Origin: CAWHYG01 sp963833505
GTDB taxonomy: Bacteria; Eisenbacteria; RBG-16-71-46; CAIMUX01
Length of the DNA: 64,000 bases
Direction of reading: 5' to 3'
Assembly: GCA_963833505.1 (NCBI GenBank)
Contig: CAWHYG010000007.1
Span: 558,001-622,000, forward strand
Shown here: one piece after another, positions 7,292-16,145 of the stretch
How positions within the stretch are numbered: position 1 is the first letter of the stretch
Layout of the letters: each line of letters begins with the position of its first letter
The notes under the pieces: generated by a model
The model's database searches: none
What the model was told of the DNA's origin: nothing
Seen by the model: the letters and a program-made list of their open reading frames with translations, nothing else
Program-made: the position numbers and the translations under genes

Positions 7292-8803
7292 TCATTCATC
7301 GTCCGTTCTGTGGCGAATCCTCGACTTTGAGATGCGCGCCGGTCGATTTTCTTGATCGAGCTTTCCCGGCCGCTCCACCCTCACCCAGGAAAGCGTCTCA
7401 AGAAAGGCCCAAGTTCGAGCAGAAGCCCCGGCGACTTCGCGGGCGGCCTCGAGGGCGGCCCGCCCCGCTTCGACTCGGCGTGCCGGATCCTCTACCAGGC
7501 TGCGAACCCATCCAGCCAGCTCGGCCGCGCCCGCGACCCTCGTTCCCCCGCCGGTCCTGAGAAGCGGCTCCGCCAGATCCTCGACTCCCCCGGTGTGCGG
7601 GCCGAACGCGACGGGAATGCCCTCCCGGGCGGGCTCGAACAGATTGTGTCCGCCAATCGGCACGAGGGTCCCTCCCACGAATGCGGCATCGGCAACGGCG
7701 TACCAGGCGCTCAGCTCGCCGTGGACGTCCACGAGGAGAACACTCGACAGGGCATCCGAACGTGTGTTCGGTGTCCCAGGGCTCGGCGAAGCTCCTGACT
7801 CGATGCTCGCGCCGTCCTCCGCGCCGATGAATCGCCGTGCTTTCGCCGCCTCGATCCCCGACAACACCTCCGCCCGAAACTGCGCCCGACGCACCGGATC
7901 TCGCAGCAATTCAAGAGGTAACAGCTTGAGCTTCATGGAACTTCTCTCGACGAAACCGATCCCCCTTTCCTGCAACGCCTGGATCCAGTGATCCCGGTCC
8001 CTCAGGTGTCGGGGCGCAAGCACGAGCAGCGTGCCGGGAGTTCCAACGGCGTCCAGGATCGCCTCTTCCCCGGTTCGGACGCTTCCCGCCGTCAAGATCA
8101 GCGGGCTCTTCCTGGCCAGACTGTCGGCGTCCCGTGCGCCGTCGATTTTGTTCCGTTCGGTCTCAAGCCGATACTTCAAGTTTCCCGTGATGCTCACGTT
8201 GGAGCATCCGAGCATCCGAAACCGCTCCGCGTCGCCGGCGCTCTGAACCGCGCAGGCCTGCGTTCCTCGGATCGCTGGGCCGAGAAGCGCGCGGAATCGA
8301 TACGTCCGTCTCCACTTCCGGGGCGAGAGCCGGCCGCTGATCAGCGCCACGGGGATCCCTCGGCGCCGGCACAGGTGAAGCGTCAGGGGCCAGATTTCCG
8401 TTTCCAGCAGCAGCAATCCGCGAGGCCGCACCCGGCTCAGAAATGGCAGAACCGCAAACCAGAGATCGAGAGGGGCGTGGGCGATGGTGACGCCGGCGCC
8501 GAGTCTTCGCGCGGCGTGGGCCCGCGCCGAGGTCGACAACACGGTCACGACCATCGGCGGCGACACGCTCCATCCTGGCTCGGCCCAGAGGGCGCTCAAG
8601 GCCTCCAGCTCGCCGAGCGAAGCGAGATGGATCCAGAGCGGACGTTGGTCGACTGGTTCCGTCGCCATGGACTCGGGCCGGGCCGCGCTCCATCCCAGCC
8701 GCTCGCGCATCTCCTCTGGATGCCGCCAAAGGCGGAAGAGCACATACGGAAGCGCCACAAGAAACCCCAAGGTGCCGGCGACCTGATAGAGGAAGAGCCA
8801 CAC
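7292..8803 (-). CDS. waaA: 3-deoxy-D-manno-octulosonic acid transferase WaaA/KdtA
   Basis: Adds Kdo from CMP-Kdo to lipid IVA at the inner face of the inner membrane. GTG 8803 is chosen because it lies just after the acyltransferase stop and gives an N-terminal membrane anchor (VWLFLYQVAGTLGFLVALPY). The N-terminal glycosyltransferase domain carries WIHLASLGELEAL, the ETEIWP motif and ALISGRLSPRKWRRYRF-like sequence. The C-terminal half has LLVDVHGELSAWYAVADAAF and VPIGGHNLFEPAREGIPVAFG. 503 residues against about 425 usual; the excess includes a loop near SIESGASPSPGTPNTRSDA. It is followed by lpxK. Confidence 0.9.
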   Translation of the reverse strand: MWLFLYQVAGTLGFLVALPYVLFRLWRHPEEMRERLGWSAARPESMATEPVDQRPLWIHLASLGELEALSALWAEPGWSVSPPMVVTVLSTSARAHAARRLGAGVTIAHAPLDLWFAVLPFLSRVRPRGLLLLETEIWPLTLHLCRRRGIPVALISGRLSPRKWRRTYRFRALLGPAIRGTQACAVQSAGDAERFRMLGCSNVSITGNLKYRLETERNKIDGARDADSLARKSPLILTAGSVRTGEEAILDAVGTPGTLLVLAPRHLRDRDHWIQALQERGIGFVERSSMKLKLLPLELLRDPVRRAQFRAEVLSGIEAAKARRFIGAEDGASIESGASPSPGTPNTRSDALSSVLLVDVHGELSAWYAVADAAFVGGTLVPIGGHNLFEPAREGIPVAFGPHTGGVEDLAEPLLRTGGGTRVAGAAELAGWVRSLVEDPARRVEAGRAALEAAREVAGASARTWAFLETLSWVRVERPGKLDQENRPARISKSRIRHRTDDE

Positions 8804-8805
8804 GG

Positions 8806-9543
8806 TCAGGCTTCTCCTCGAGGTTCGAGCTCCGGAATCCTCTCGCCGCGGCTCCAGGCCTCGGCCTTGGTCTCGAGCTCCTCGATCGCGGCCGACACCC
8901 GTCCTCCCCACTCGGCCAGGAATGCTTCCCCTTCGCCCTCCGGCGGAACGTGGATCGGATCTCCCAAGAGCACCAGCACGCGCGAGAACGGATACGGAAG
9001 CTGGAAACGATCCCAGGAGTCGAGAAGCCGGCCGCGGCGCATGCCCACGGACATCGGAACGATCGGCAGCCCGCTCTTCTGCGCGATCACAAGGACTCCG
9101 GGCTGCAGCACGTGGCGCGGCCCGCGCGGGCCGTCGGGCGTGACGCCGAGCGGATGCCCGCGGCGCCCGTCCCGCGCCATCTCCAGAAGCGCGCGCAAGC
9201 CGCCCCGGGTCGAGCTCCCACGGACGGTTCCGTAACCCAGGCGATGGAGGATCTGCGAGATGATCTCTCCGTCCCCGTGCCGGCTCACCAGGACCACGAT
9301 TTCACGCCCGCGATAGCCGTAGGTCAGGGTCAGGATATGGCCGTGCCAGAAGGAGTAGATGAGATGCTCCCCGCCGTGCTCCAACTCCCGGACCGACGGC
9401 GGGACCCGCCAGGTGATTCGGAGCGTCCGGCCCCAGAGACGGACGAGCAGGCTGCCGAGCCGTCCGATCCAGACGTAGCGAGGCTTCCGGGACAGCTCTG
9501 TCTCCGGACGAGGCGCGGGAAGCCGCCGCTGGGATCGGCTCAT
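8806..9543 (-). CDS. lysophospholipid acyltransferase family protein (DUF374-type)
   Basis: 245 residues. It contains LIYSFWHGHILTLTY (an H-x4-like motif of the DUF374/LPLAT group), VLVSRHGDGEIISQIL, YGTVRGSSTRGGLRAL and GVTPDGPRGPRHVLQPG, followed by SGLPIVPMSVG. These are hallmarks of the PF04028 acyltransferase family, often encoded between lpxB and waaA. A role in lipid A acylation or a related envelope lipid is likely but not proven. ATG 9543 overlaps the lpxB stop as ATGA, which fixes the start. Confidence 0.85.
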   Translation of the reverse strand: MSRSQRRLPAPRPETELSRKPRYVWIGRLGSLLVRLWGRTLRITWRVPPSVRELEHGGEHLIYSFWHGHILTLTYGYRGREIVVLVSRHGDGEIISQILHRLGYGTVRGSSTRGGLRALLEMARDGRRGHPLGVTPDGPRGPRHVLQPGVLVIAQKSGLPIVPMSVGMRRGRLLDSWDRFQLPYPFSRVLVLLGDPIHVPPEGEGEAFLAEWGGRVSAAIEELETKAEAWSRGERIPELEPRGEA

Positions 9544-10853
9544 GCTCTCCCCGCTGTGTTTCCGGACTCCGCGTTCTCTTCGGGCTCCGTGGTCCATCCG
9601 GACTCCGGGATCCTGGTCGGCTGGCCGGTCCCTCCATCCATCACTGCCAGGGCCGCTTCCGCCGCGCGGTCTGCGGCGCCCGGCGGACCCAGCCGCGCCC
9701 GCACCTCCAGAAGCCCGGCGCGCATGCGGTCGCGCGACTCGCGGTCGGACAGCAGCCGTTCGACCTCCGCCGCGAGAGCCGGCGGATCGGCCGCATCCTG
9801 GAGAAACTCCGGGACGAGCCGTCGCCCCGCGATCAGGTTGGCCATCGCGATGTGATCGATCCGGACGAGCCGACGTGCGAGCCGATACGTCCAGGGATGG
9901 ACCCGATAGACCACGATCACCGGGCGGCCGAGTAGCGCGGCCTCGAGCGTGATCGTGCCGGAAGCGACCAGCGCAAGATCCGCCGCTTTGAGCGCCTCGA
10001 TTCCGTTGAGGGGAGCGTGACGGCTGCGCTCCGGCTCCGCTTCAGGCGTCGCCGCCGGCCCCGGCTCCGGCCGGCGGCCCACGGGATCCGGTCCACGCTG
10101 CGGATCCGCCGGCCCCAGCTCCAGCGCCTCCAGCGCGCTTTCCGGAAGACCCGGAGCCAGCCCGGCGATCCATAGCACCGGCGGCTTTCCGGCGCTTCGC
10201 CGCGCCTCGTCCACCAGAAACCGCGTCTTCCTGAGGACGGGCGCGATGCGCCCGATCTCGGAGCGACGGCTGCCGGGAAGCAGCGCGACCACCGGGCCTT
10301 CGGAAGCCAGGCCAAGCGCGGTTCGTTCCGCTTCCGGCTCCGCCGCGGGAGCGAGCCGATCGACGAAAGGATGCCCCACCCAGCGGACGGGTACTCCCCG
10401 ATCCAGGTAGAGGCTCTCTTCAAACGGGAAGATGACGATCATGAGCCGAAGGTAGCGGCGCAGGATGTCGATCCGCTCGGAGCGCCAGGCCCAGACCTGC
10501 GGACTGATGTAGTAGACGATGGGAATCCCGAGTCGGAAGGCCGCCGGCAGCAGGCGGAAGTTGAAGTCGGGGAAGTCGACCGGGATGAAGAGGTCGGGGC
10601 GCTCGGCCGCCAGCCACGAACGGACCGTTTCGAGCGCGCCCAGCAGGCGGTTCGCCTTTTCCAGCACCTCGAGGAATCCGACGACGGCCAGCTCTTCGCT
10701 GCGGAGGATCAACCGAACCCCGGCCGCCTCCATGCGCTCGCCCCCGACGCCCCAGAGCTCGCAGTCGGGGCGCCGGCGCCGGATGGCTTCGGCCAGCAAA
10801 GCCCCGTGCAGGTCTCCCGACGCTTCCCCGGCCAGAAGGAAGACGCGCTTCAT
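9540..10853 (-). CDS. lpxB: lipid-A-disaccharide synthase LpxB
   Basis: Condenses UDP-2,3-diacylglucosamine with lipid X to give the tetra-acyl disaccharide (peripheral inner-membrane enzyme). The sequence opens with MKRVFLLAGEASGDLHGALL and shows the GVGGERMEAAG loop, FIPVDFPDFNFRLL, YYISPQVWAWR, PFEESLY, GHPFVDRL and VVALLPGSRRSEIGR, all LpxB signatures. ALVASGTITLEAALLGRPVIVVYR completes the nucleotide-sugar half. 437 residues against about 380 usual. The excess is a Pro/Glu/Arg-rich insert before the LKAADLALVASG strand (around residues 255-290), one of the low-complexity inserts common here. Confidence 0.93.
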   Translation of the reverse strand: MKRVFLLAGEASGDLHGALLAEAIRRRRPDCELWGVGGERMEAAGVRLILRSEELAVVGFLEVLEKANRLLGALETVRSWLAAERPDLFIPVDFPDFNFRLLPAAFRLGIPIVYYISPQVWAWRSERIDILRRYLRLMIVIFPFEESLYLDRGVPVRWVGHPFVDRLAPAAEPEAERTALGLASEGPVVALLPGSRRSEIGRIAPVLRKTRFLVDEARRSAGKPPVLWIAGLAPGLPESALEALELGPADPQRGPDPVGRRPEPGPAATPEAEPERSRHAPLNGIEALKAADLALVASGTITLEAALLGRPVIVVYRVHPWTYRLARRLVRIDHIAMANLIAGRRLVPEFLQDAADPPALAAEVERLLSDRESRDRMRAGLLEVRARLGPPGAADRAAEAALAVMDGGTGQPTRIPESGWTTEPEENAESGNTAGRA

Positions 10854-10860
10854 CGGCCGA

Positions 10861-12057
10861 TCAAGCTCCCGGCGGCGGCTTCTCGAGACCGAGCCGGCGC
10901 AAGGACTCCTGGACCCGGCGGTGAATCTCGAGCGCGACCTCGAGGCAGCGCAGCCCGTCCTCGCCCGTGGCGCCGGACGTGGGCTTCCCCTCCAGCGCGC
11001 CGAGGAAGTCGATCAGCTCATCTTCGAGCGGATTCGCCTCGGGCACGGGGATCGGTCCGTGCTCGAGAAGCAGGCGGCGGTCGGCGAGATAGGCCAGGAG
11101 CGCGCGATCTTCGGCGGTGGGCGCATGGCCGGGTGGCGCAGTTCCGAGAGCCGCGTGTCCGGCAGGCGCGCTGCCGGCGCTCGCACGGTCAGCGGTCGCG
11201 CCCCTGACGGGCGCACTGCCGGCGAGCGATCCGCCGGTGAGCGCACCGCCGATGAGCGCACCACCAGCGAGCGAACCTCCAGCCATCGCTCCAGCGACCC
11301 CCGTCGGCATCGCCTTCAGCGCGACCTGCTCCACGGTCCGCTCCATCAGGTCGATCGAGAGATAGCGGCGCTCCCCGAAGAAGCGGATCTTCCGTACCCG
11401 TTCCCGCGAAACGCGGCTGGCCGTGAAATTGGCCACAGCGCCGTCGGCAAAGCGGATGCGGGCGTTGGCGATGTCCTCGCCCGAAGTCAGGACCGGCACG
11501 CCGATCGCATCACAGCTCTCGACCTCGGCCGGGATGAGCCCGAGGGTCAGATCCAGATCGTGGATCATCAGATCCAGCACGACGTCGACGTCGAGGCTGC
11601 GCGGCACGAAGGTGGAGAGCCGGTGCGATTCGATGAACCGCGGCCGGCCGATGCGCTCGCGGGCCGCGCGGAACGCGGGGTTGAAACGCTCCACGTGGCC
11701 GACGGCGAGCGGAAGGCCGCGCGCCGCCGCCAGGCCCACGAGGGCGGCGCCGTCCTCGACCGTGGCCGCCAGCGGCTTCTCCACGAGCACGGCGCACCCG
11801 GCGCGAAGACACGCTTCCGCCACCGCGCGATGGGTGGTCGTCGGCGTGGCCACCGAGACGGCCCGCGCCTCAGAGAGCGTTTTGGCCAGGTCCGTCGTCC
11901 AGGGAACGCCCAGGGCTTCCCCGAGCGTCTGCGCTTTCTCCGGAACGATGTCCATGACCGCGACGAGCCGGGCGCCGGGTAGATTCCGATAGAGGCGGGC
12001 GTGGAAGGTACCGAGGTGACCGCAGCCGATCACCGCCACCGGAACCGGTTCGTTCAT
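10861..12057 (-). CDS. Gfo/Idh/MocA-family oxidoreductase with repeat insert
   Basis: NAD(P)-dependent sugar oxidoreductase. It starts with VAVIGCGHLGTFHARLYRN (Rossmann GxGxxG) and has AVSVATPTTTHRAVAEACL and AVLVEKPLAATVEDG (the EKP motif), followed by GHVERFNPAFRAA. It lies between lpxA and lpxB, where other bacteria carry lpxI or gnnA. No gnnB aminotransferase is visible, so the substrate is open. A UDP-GlcNAc-type sugar is the contextual guess. Between the catalytic domain and the C-terminal helix is a Gly/Ala/Ser-rich insert of pentapeptides (GGSLA/GGALI/GGALT...), encoded at about 11129-11293. 398 residues against about 330 usual. Confidence 0.85.
   Translation of the reverse strand: MNEPVPVAVIGCGHLGTFHARLYRNLPGARLVAVMDIVPEKAQTLGEALGVPWTTDLAKTLSEARAVSVATPTTTHRAVAEACLRAGCAVLVEKPLAATVEDGAALVGLAAARGLPLAVGHVERFNPAFRAARERIGRPRFIESHRLSTFVPRSLDVDVVLDLMIHDLDLTLGLIPAEVESCDAIGVPVLTSGEDIANARIRFADGAVANFTASRVSRERVRKIRFFGERRYLSIDLMERTVEQVALKAMPTGVAGAMAGGSLAGGALIGGALTGGSLAGSAPVRGATADRASAGSAPAGHAALGTAPPGHAPTAEDRALLAYLADRRLLLEHGPIPVPEANPLEDELIDFLGALEGKPTSGATGEDGLRCLEVALEIHRRVQESLRRLGLEKPPPGA
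11129..11293. repeat. 15-bp in-frame minisatellite in the oxidoreductase gene
   Basis: Six clear 15-bp units run from 11204 to 11293 (for example CCGGTGAGCGCACCG at 11234-11248 and CCGATGAGCGCACCA at 11249-11263), with more degenerate units upstream to about 11129. The period is five codons, so the frame is kept. It encodes a pentapeptide array of the GGALT type. Confidence 0.85.
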
Positions 12058-12214
12058 GGTCTACCTTTCGACTGGTTGCTTCGGTCCATCGGTCAATCCG
12101 GTCGATTCGATCCGATCCGTCCGGTCGGTCCAGACGAACTCGGGTCAATGCTGGTTCGTCAACTCCGGTATGTTCCGGTCCGCTCCGGCCAGGCCCGGCC
12201 GACGCGGGCAACGT
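12058..12214. other. lpxA-oxidoreductase spacer rich in GGTC/GATC
   Basis: 157-nt gap in an otherwise tightly packed cluster. It is filled with short degenerate GGTC, CGAT and GATC repeats between 12085 and 12140. No gene, terminator or promoter can be supported. Confidence 0.4.
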
Positions 12215-13015
12215 TCAATACCTCGAGCTCGAACGGGAGTGAGGCCGCGCCAGCCCCCGCTCCGACTGCTCGACGAATCGAATGAAGATCTCGACCTCGG
12301 GCAGCGGCTTGATCTCCTGCCGGATCTTCTCCAGGGCCGGGCCGGTCAGCAGATTCGAGCGGAAGAAGATCCGGTAGAGCCTGGCAAGCTCCGCCCGCGC
12401 TTCGGCGGAGAAACCACGCCGCTCGAGCCCCACCGAATTCAGCCCGAAGACCCGGAGAGGATTGCCCGCCGCCTTCACGTACGGAGGCACGTCGATCGGA
12501 ACGCGCGAGCCTCCGCCGATGATGGAGTGGCAGCCGATCTTGACGAACTGATGGACCGGCACGACTCCGCCGATGATCGCCCAGTCGCCGAGCTCGATGT
12601 GCCCGGCGAGATTCACCGAGTTGGCCAGGATCACGTGGTCTCCGAGCACGCAATTGTGGGCCACGTGCGCGTAGGCCATGATCAGGACCTGGCTTCCCAC
12701 GATCGTCGGTTCCCCTTCGGTCGTGGAACGATTGAGCGTGCTGTATTCCCGAAACACGGTATTGGCGCCGATCCGCGCCTCGGTCGGCGCGCCGGCGTAC
12801 TTCAGATCCTGAGGCGGCGTGCCGACGACCGCGCCGTGATGGAAGCGGCAGCGCGGACCCACCGTCGTCTTCCCGTCCACGAGGACCATGGAGTCCAGTT
12901 GGCAGCCTGCGCCGAGGCGGACCTGGGGGCCGACCCGGCACCAGGGACCGATCACGACGCCGTCATCCAGCTCCGCCCCTTGGGCCACGATGGCCGTGGG
13001 GTCGACTGTTACCAT
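12215..13015 (-). CDS. lpxA: acyl-[ACP]-UDP-N-acetylglucosamine O-acyltransferase LpxA
   Basis: Catalyses the first acylation of lipid A synthesis in the cytosol. Left-handed beta-helix hexapeptide repeats run from MVTVDPTAIVAQGAELDDG to about residue 185. The catalytic histidine segment is MAYAHVAHNCVLGDHVILA, and GGVVPVHQFVKIGCHSIIGG with the helical C-terminal domain after NSVGLERRGFSAEA is typical of LpxA. 266 residues, normal length. ATG 13015 is preceded by a purine-rich ribosome site. Confidence 0.95.
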   Translation of the reverse strand: MVTVDPTAIVAQGAELDDGVVIGPWCRVGPQVRLGAGCQLDSMVLVDGKTTVGPRCRFHHGAVVGTPPQDLKYAGAPTEARIGANTVFREYSTLNRSTTEGEPTIVGSQVLIMAYAHVAHNCVLGDHVILANSVNLAGHIELGDWAIIGGVVPVHQFVKIGCHSIIGGGSRVPIDVPPYVKAAGNPLRVFGLNSVGLERRGFSAEARAELARLYRIFFRSNLLTGPALEKIRQEIKPLPEVEIFIRFVEQSERGLARPHSRSSSRY

Positions 13016-13046
13016 TCCCCCGATCTCCCTTCCCTTCCCTGCGCCG

Positions 13047-14429
13047 TCAACGATCCACGATGGTCGATGTCAGCTCCGCCTCGGCGACGAGGGCGCCGCG
13101 CACATATCCCTTGCCGTTCATCCGGCAGATCCGGCTCTTCAGGCGCACCAGCTCGAGGTCGAAGATGAGCTGATCGCCGGGAAGCACCGGCCTCCGGAAC
13201 TTGGCATTGTCGATGCCGATGAAGTAGACGAGCTTCGATTCCGGGTGCTCCACCGTGTTCAAGAGGAGGATCCCGCCCACCTGCGCCATCGCTTCGAGGA
13301 TGAGCACGGCCGGCATGATGGGATGGCCCGGAAAGTGGCCCACGAAGTAGTGCTCGTTGATCGTCACGTTCTTGAGGCCGATCACGCGCTTGCGCTCTTC
13401 CAGGAACAGGATCCGGTCGACCAGCAGGAACGGATAACGGTGCGGCATGATCCGTTCGATGGCCGCGATGTCGAAATGGATCCGATCGAGATAGTCGGCA
13501 TAGCCGCGGCTCTCGACCCGCCCGTTCGCCCGCCCCATCTGCTCGTGCACCTGCTGGACGAAGGCGATGTGGCTGTCATGCCCGGATCGCACCGACAGGA
13601 CGTGCCCGCGCAGCGGCTTGCCCAGCAGCGTGAGATCGCCGAGCAGATCGAGGATCTTGTGGCGGACGAACTCATCCGGAAACCGCAGGCCGTCCTCGTT
13701 CAGGATCCGGTCGCCCTGGACGACCACGGCGTTTTCGAGCGTGCCGCCCTTGATCATCCCCGCCTCCCGGAGCATCGCCACTTCCTCGAAGAGGGCGAAA
13801 GTCCGGGCCGGAGCGATCTCCCTGGCGTAGACCTCGGGAGTGATCTCTATGCTTCGATACTGGGTTCCGACCAGGGGATTCTCGTACTGGATGGTGAAGC
13901 TGATGCGAAGCCCGTCGTGCGGGATCCCGAGGATCTGGATGCCGTCGTCCTGGAAGGAAACCGGCTCGCGCAGCACCAGGTAGTCCCGCGGCACGCCCTG
14001 ATCCACCACGCCGGCCGAGCGCACCAGCGCGACCAGGCTGCGGGCGCTCCCGTCGACCGCTTCCGGCGCTTCCATGCCGTCCACTTCCAGGATGAGATTG
14101 TCCAGCCCGAGCCCGGCCACGGTGCTGAGGACATGCTCGACCGTGTGCACCTCGGCGGCTCCGTGGGCGATGATCGTCCGCCGGAGCTGGCGGGTGTCGT
14201 GGCGCGCGTTCTCCGGCCGGACCTGAATCTCCGGCCGGCCGGGCAGGTCCGTCCGGACGAAGCGGATTCCGGAACCGGGAGGCGCCGGCCGGAAGGTGAT
14301 GGTGGTGGTGGTTCCGGTGTGGAGGCCGACACCGGTGAAGGAGACGGGCTCGCGGATCGTCTTCTGGTGGTCCGGAGAACGGTCGGCCGCTTGATCTGCG
14401 GTTCGATCCGTCGCGTGATCTGCCGTCAT
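13047..14429 (-). CDS. lpxC/fabZ: bifunctional UDP-3-O-acyl-GlcNAc deacetylase / 3-hydroxyacyl-ACP dehydratase (LpxC-FabZ fusion)
   Basis: N-terminal LpxC domain (about residues 25-300): TIREPVSFTGVGLHTG, EVHTVEHVLSTVAGLGLDN with the first zinc ligand, and EFVRHKILDLLGDLTL with the HKxLD zinc/catalytic residues. C-terminal FabZ domain (about 315-460): MPHRYPFLLVDRIL with catalytic His, and VGHFPGHPIMPAVLILEAMAQ with catalytic Glu. The fusion is known from Bacteroidetes/Chlorobi-type bacteria. It couples the committed step of lipid A synthesis to hydroxyacyl-ACP dehydration. The first 22 residues are two degenerate 8-residue repeats (TADHATDR/TADQAADR). Confidence 0.95.
   Translation of the reverse strand: MTADHATDRTADQAADRSPDHQKTIREPVSFTGVGLHTGTTTTITFRPAPPGSGIRFVRTDLPGRPEIQVRPENARHDTRQLRRTIIAHGAAEVHTVEHVLSTVAGLGLDNLILEVDGMEAPEAVDGSARSLVALVRSAGVVDQGVPRDYLVLREPVSFQDDGIQILGIPHDGLRISFTIQYENPLVGTQYRSIEITPEVYAREIAPARTFALFEEVAMLREAGMIKGGTLENAVVVQGDRILNEDGLRFPDEFVRHKILDLLGDLTLLGKPLRGHVLSVRSGHDSHIAFVQQVHEQMGRANGRVESRGYADYLDRIHFDIAAIERIMPHRYPFLLVDRILFLEERKRVIGLKNVTINEHYFVGHFPGHPIMPAVLILEAMAQVGGILLLNTVEHPESKLVYFIGIDNAKFRRPVLPGDQLIFDLELVRLKSRICRMNGKGYVRGALVAEAELTSTIVDR
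14376..14428. repeat. 24-bp repeat at the lpxC-fabZ start
   Basis: Two diverged 24-bp units directly after the start codon encode TADHATDR and TADQAADR. They precede the conserved LpxC domain and look like an in-frame N-terminal expansion. Confidence 0.55.
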
Positions 14430-14465
14430 GAACGGGTCCCCTCTCAGGTGTCTGCGCCGCGTCGG

Positions 14466-15524
14466 TCAGCGGTGGGCCGGATCCCCGGGAGACTTTGCGC
14501 GCTCCTCGAGCGCCTGCACGCGCCGATCGAGCTGCCGGATGGCCCGAAGCGCTTCGGGCAGACTGCGAAGGGCTGCATAAAGCCTCTGGGCCCGGGTATG
14601 GGGCTGAGCCGGATAACCGGAGTAGCTTTCCCCGGGAGGGATCGACTTCGTCACGCCTCCCTGGGCTCCGACCCGGGCGTTGTCTCCGATCGTGACGTGC
14701 CCGACGATGCCGACCTGCCCGGCCAGCACGACGTGCTTGCCGACGCGGGTCGAGCCGGAGATCCCCACCTGGGCGCACAGGATCGAGTTTTCGCCGATCT
14801 CGACGTTGTGGGCGATCATGACCAGGTTGTCGATCCGGCTGCCGCGGCCGATCCGGGTCACGCCGATCGTCGCCCGATCGATGGTGGTGTTGGCCCCGAT
14901 CTCCACGTCGTCCTCGATGACGACCTTCCCGATCTGCGGGATCTTCCGGTAGCCCTCGCCGTCGGGGGCGAAGCCGAAGCCGTCGTCGCCGATGACGGCG
15001 CCGGCGTGGATGATGACCCGGGCGCCGATCTCCGTCTCCTTGCGGAGAACCACCCGCGGATAGAGCAGGCAATCCTCCCCCAGGATGACCCCGGGACCGA
15101 CGTACACGCCCGCTGAAAGCACGGAGCGCGGGCCGATGGTCGCCCCCTCGCACACCACCGCGAGGGGACCGATCGAGACGTCCTCCCCCAGGATCGCGCC
15201 CGGCGCGACGACCGCGCTGGGATGAACCCCTCGCGACGGCAGCTCGACCTGGCCGGTGTCGAAGAGGCGGACGACCTCGAGAAACGCCAGATAGGGTTCG
15301 GGGGTCAGAAGCGCCGGAAGAGGCGGAGCCGGCAAGGACTCATGCAGGATGATGGCGGAGGCCCGGGTCTCCCGGAGAAAACTCTCGTACTTCGGGTTCG
15401 CCAGGAAGGTGATCTGCCCCGCTTCCGCCTCACGAATGCCGGCCACGCCCCGGATGCGGATGCCGCCGTCCCCGCTGATCTTCCCGCCAACCTTGGCGCC
15501 GATCTCGTTCAGGGTCAGCTCCAT
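14466..15524 (-). CDS. lpxD: UDP-3-O-(acyl)glucosamine N-acyltransferase LpxD
   Basis: Second acyltransferase of lipid A synthesis. The N-terminal uridine-binding domain (LTLNEIGAKVGGKISGDG, FLANPKYESFLRETRASAIIL) is followed by the hexapeptide beta-helix. IDNLVMIAHNVEIGENSIL holds the catalytic histidine, then QVGISGSTRVGKHVVLAGQVG and a C-terminal coiled helix. 352 residues, normal length. It follows ompH, as in proteobacterial bamA-skp-lpxD order. Confidence 0.95.
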   Translation of the reverse strand: MELTLNEIGAKVGGKISGDGGIRIRGVAGIREAEAGQITFLANPKYESFLRETRASAIILHESLPAPPLPALLTPEPYLAFLEVVRLFDTGQVELPSRGVHPSAVVAPGAILGEDVSIGPLAVVCEGATIGPRSVLSAGVYVGPGVILGEDCLLYPRVVLRKETEIGARVIIHAGAVIGDDGFGFAPDGEGYRKIPQIGKVVIEDDVEIGANTTIDRATIGVTRIGRGSRIDNLVMIAHNVEIGENSILCAQVGISGSTRVGKHVVLAGQVGIVGHVTIGDNARVGAQGGVTKSIPPGESYSGYPAQPHTRAQRLYAALRSLPEALRAIRQLDRRVQALEERAKSPGDPAHR

Positions 15525-15536
15525 CCGCCCTCCGGC

Positions 15537-16085
15537 TCAGGGTTGCTGCTGGTTCAGCGCGTCGATGACCTTCTGCGTCAGATCGAGAGTGGGGTCGGCG
15601 TAGAGCACGGTTCCGTTGGCCGCATCCAGGATCAGGTCGTAGCCCTGGTCGGTCGCGATCTTGGCCAGCACCGTCTGGATCTTGGCGATGATCGGGCGGA
15701 GGATCTCCTCGTTGCGCTTGACGATCAAGCCCTGCGGACCCCGAATGCTCTGGATGAACTGGTCATACTCGGTCAGCTTCGCCTGGTAGTCCCGTTCCTT
15801 CTGGCGCCGCTTGTCCTCGCTCAGCATGGGCGATTGGGCGGTCAGTTCCTTGCCCATGGCATCGAGATCGGCCTTGCGGGCGGCCGCGTCCTGGTTCCAG
15901 CCGTCCACGTCGCGATTGAATCCCGCCATGGCCGACGCGGTCCCGGTGTATTTCTCCAGGATCTGCTGGGAATTGATATATCCGATCTTCTGGTCGGCCC
16001 GGGCCGGCGGCGCCCACAGGCCTTCCGCCAGCGCGAAAGCCAGAATCAGGGCGGGCCAGGCCCGCGCGAAAGCGAGAGCACGCAC
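15537..16085 (-). CDS. skp: OmpH/Skp-family periplasmic chaperone
   Basis: 182 residues from GTG 16085, with GGAGGA 7 nt upstream. It has a signal peptide (LAFARAWPALILAFALAEG), then KIGYINSQQILEKYTGTASA, the usual start of OmpH proteins. A long charged helical region with MLSEDKRRQKERDYQAKL and a C-terminal strand region ending in DLTQKVIDALNQQQP follow. It holds unfolded outer-membrane proteins on the way to BamA. It sits between bamA and lpxD. Confidence 0.88.
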   Translation of the reverse strand: MRALAFARAWPALILAFALAEGLWAPPARADQKIGYINSQQILEKYTGTASAMAGFNRDVDGWNQDAAARKADLDAMGKELTAQSPMLSEDKRRQKERDYQAKLTEYDQFIQSIRGPQGLIVKRNEEILRPIIAKIQTVLAKIATDQGYDLILDAANGTVLYADPTLDLTQKVIDALNQQQP

Positions 16086-16145
16086 TGGTCAATCCTCCGT
16101 GTCCGGGTCGGCCGATGGTATCGCGCCGGCCCTCCGCTATCCAGA

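Noticed and set aside
12888..15116. 742-codon plus-strand open frame opposite lpxC-fabZ and lpxD
   Set aside because: Antisense shadow of GC-rich coding sequence; the composition is Arg/Asp/His/Val-rich with no motifs, and the minus-strand genes are certain.
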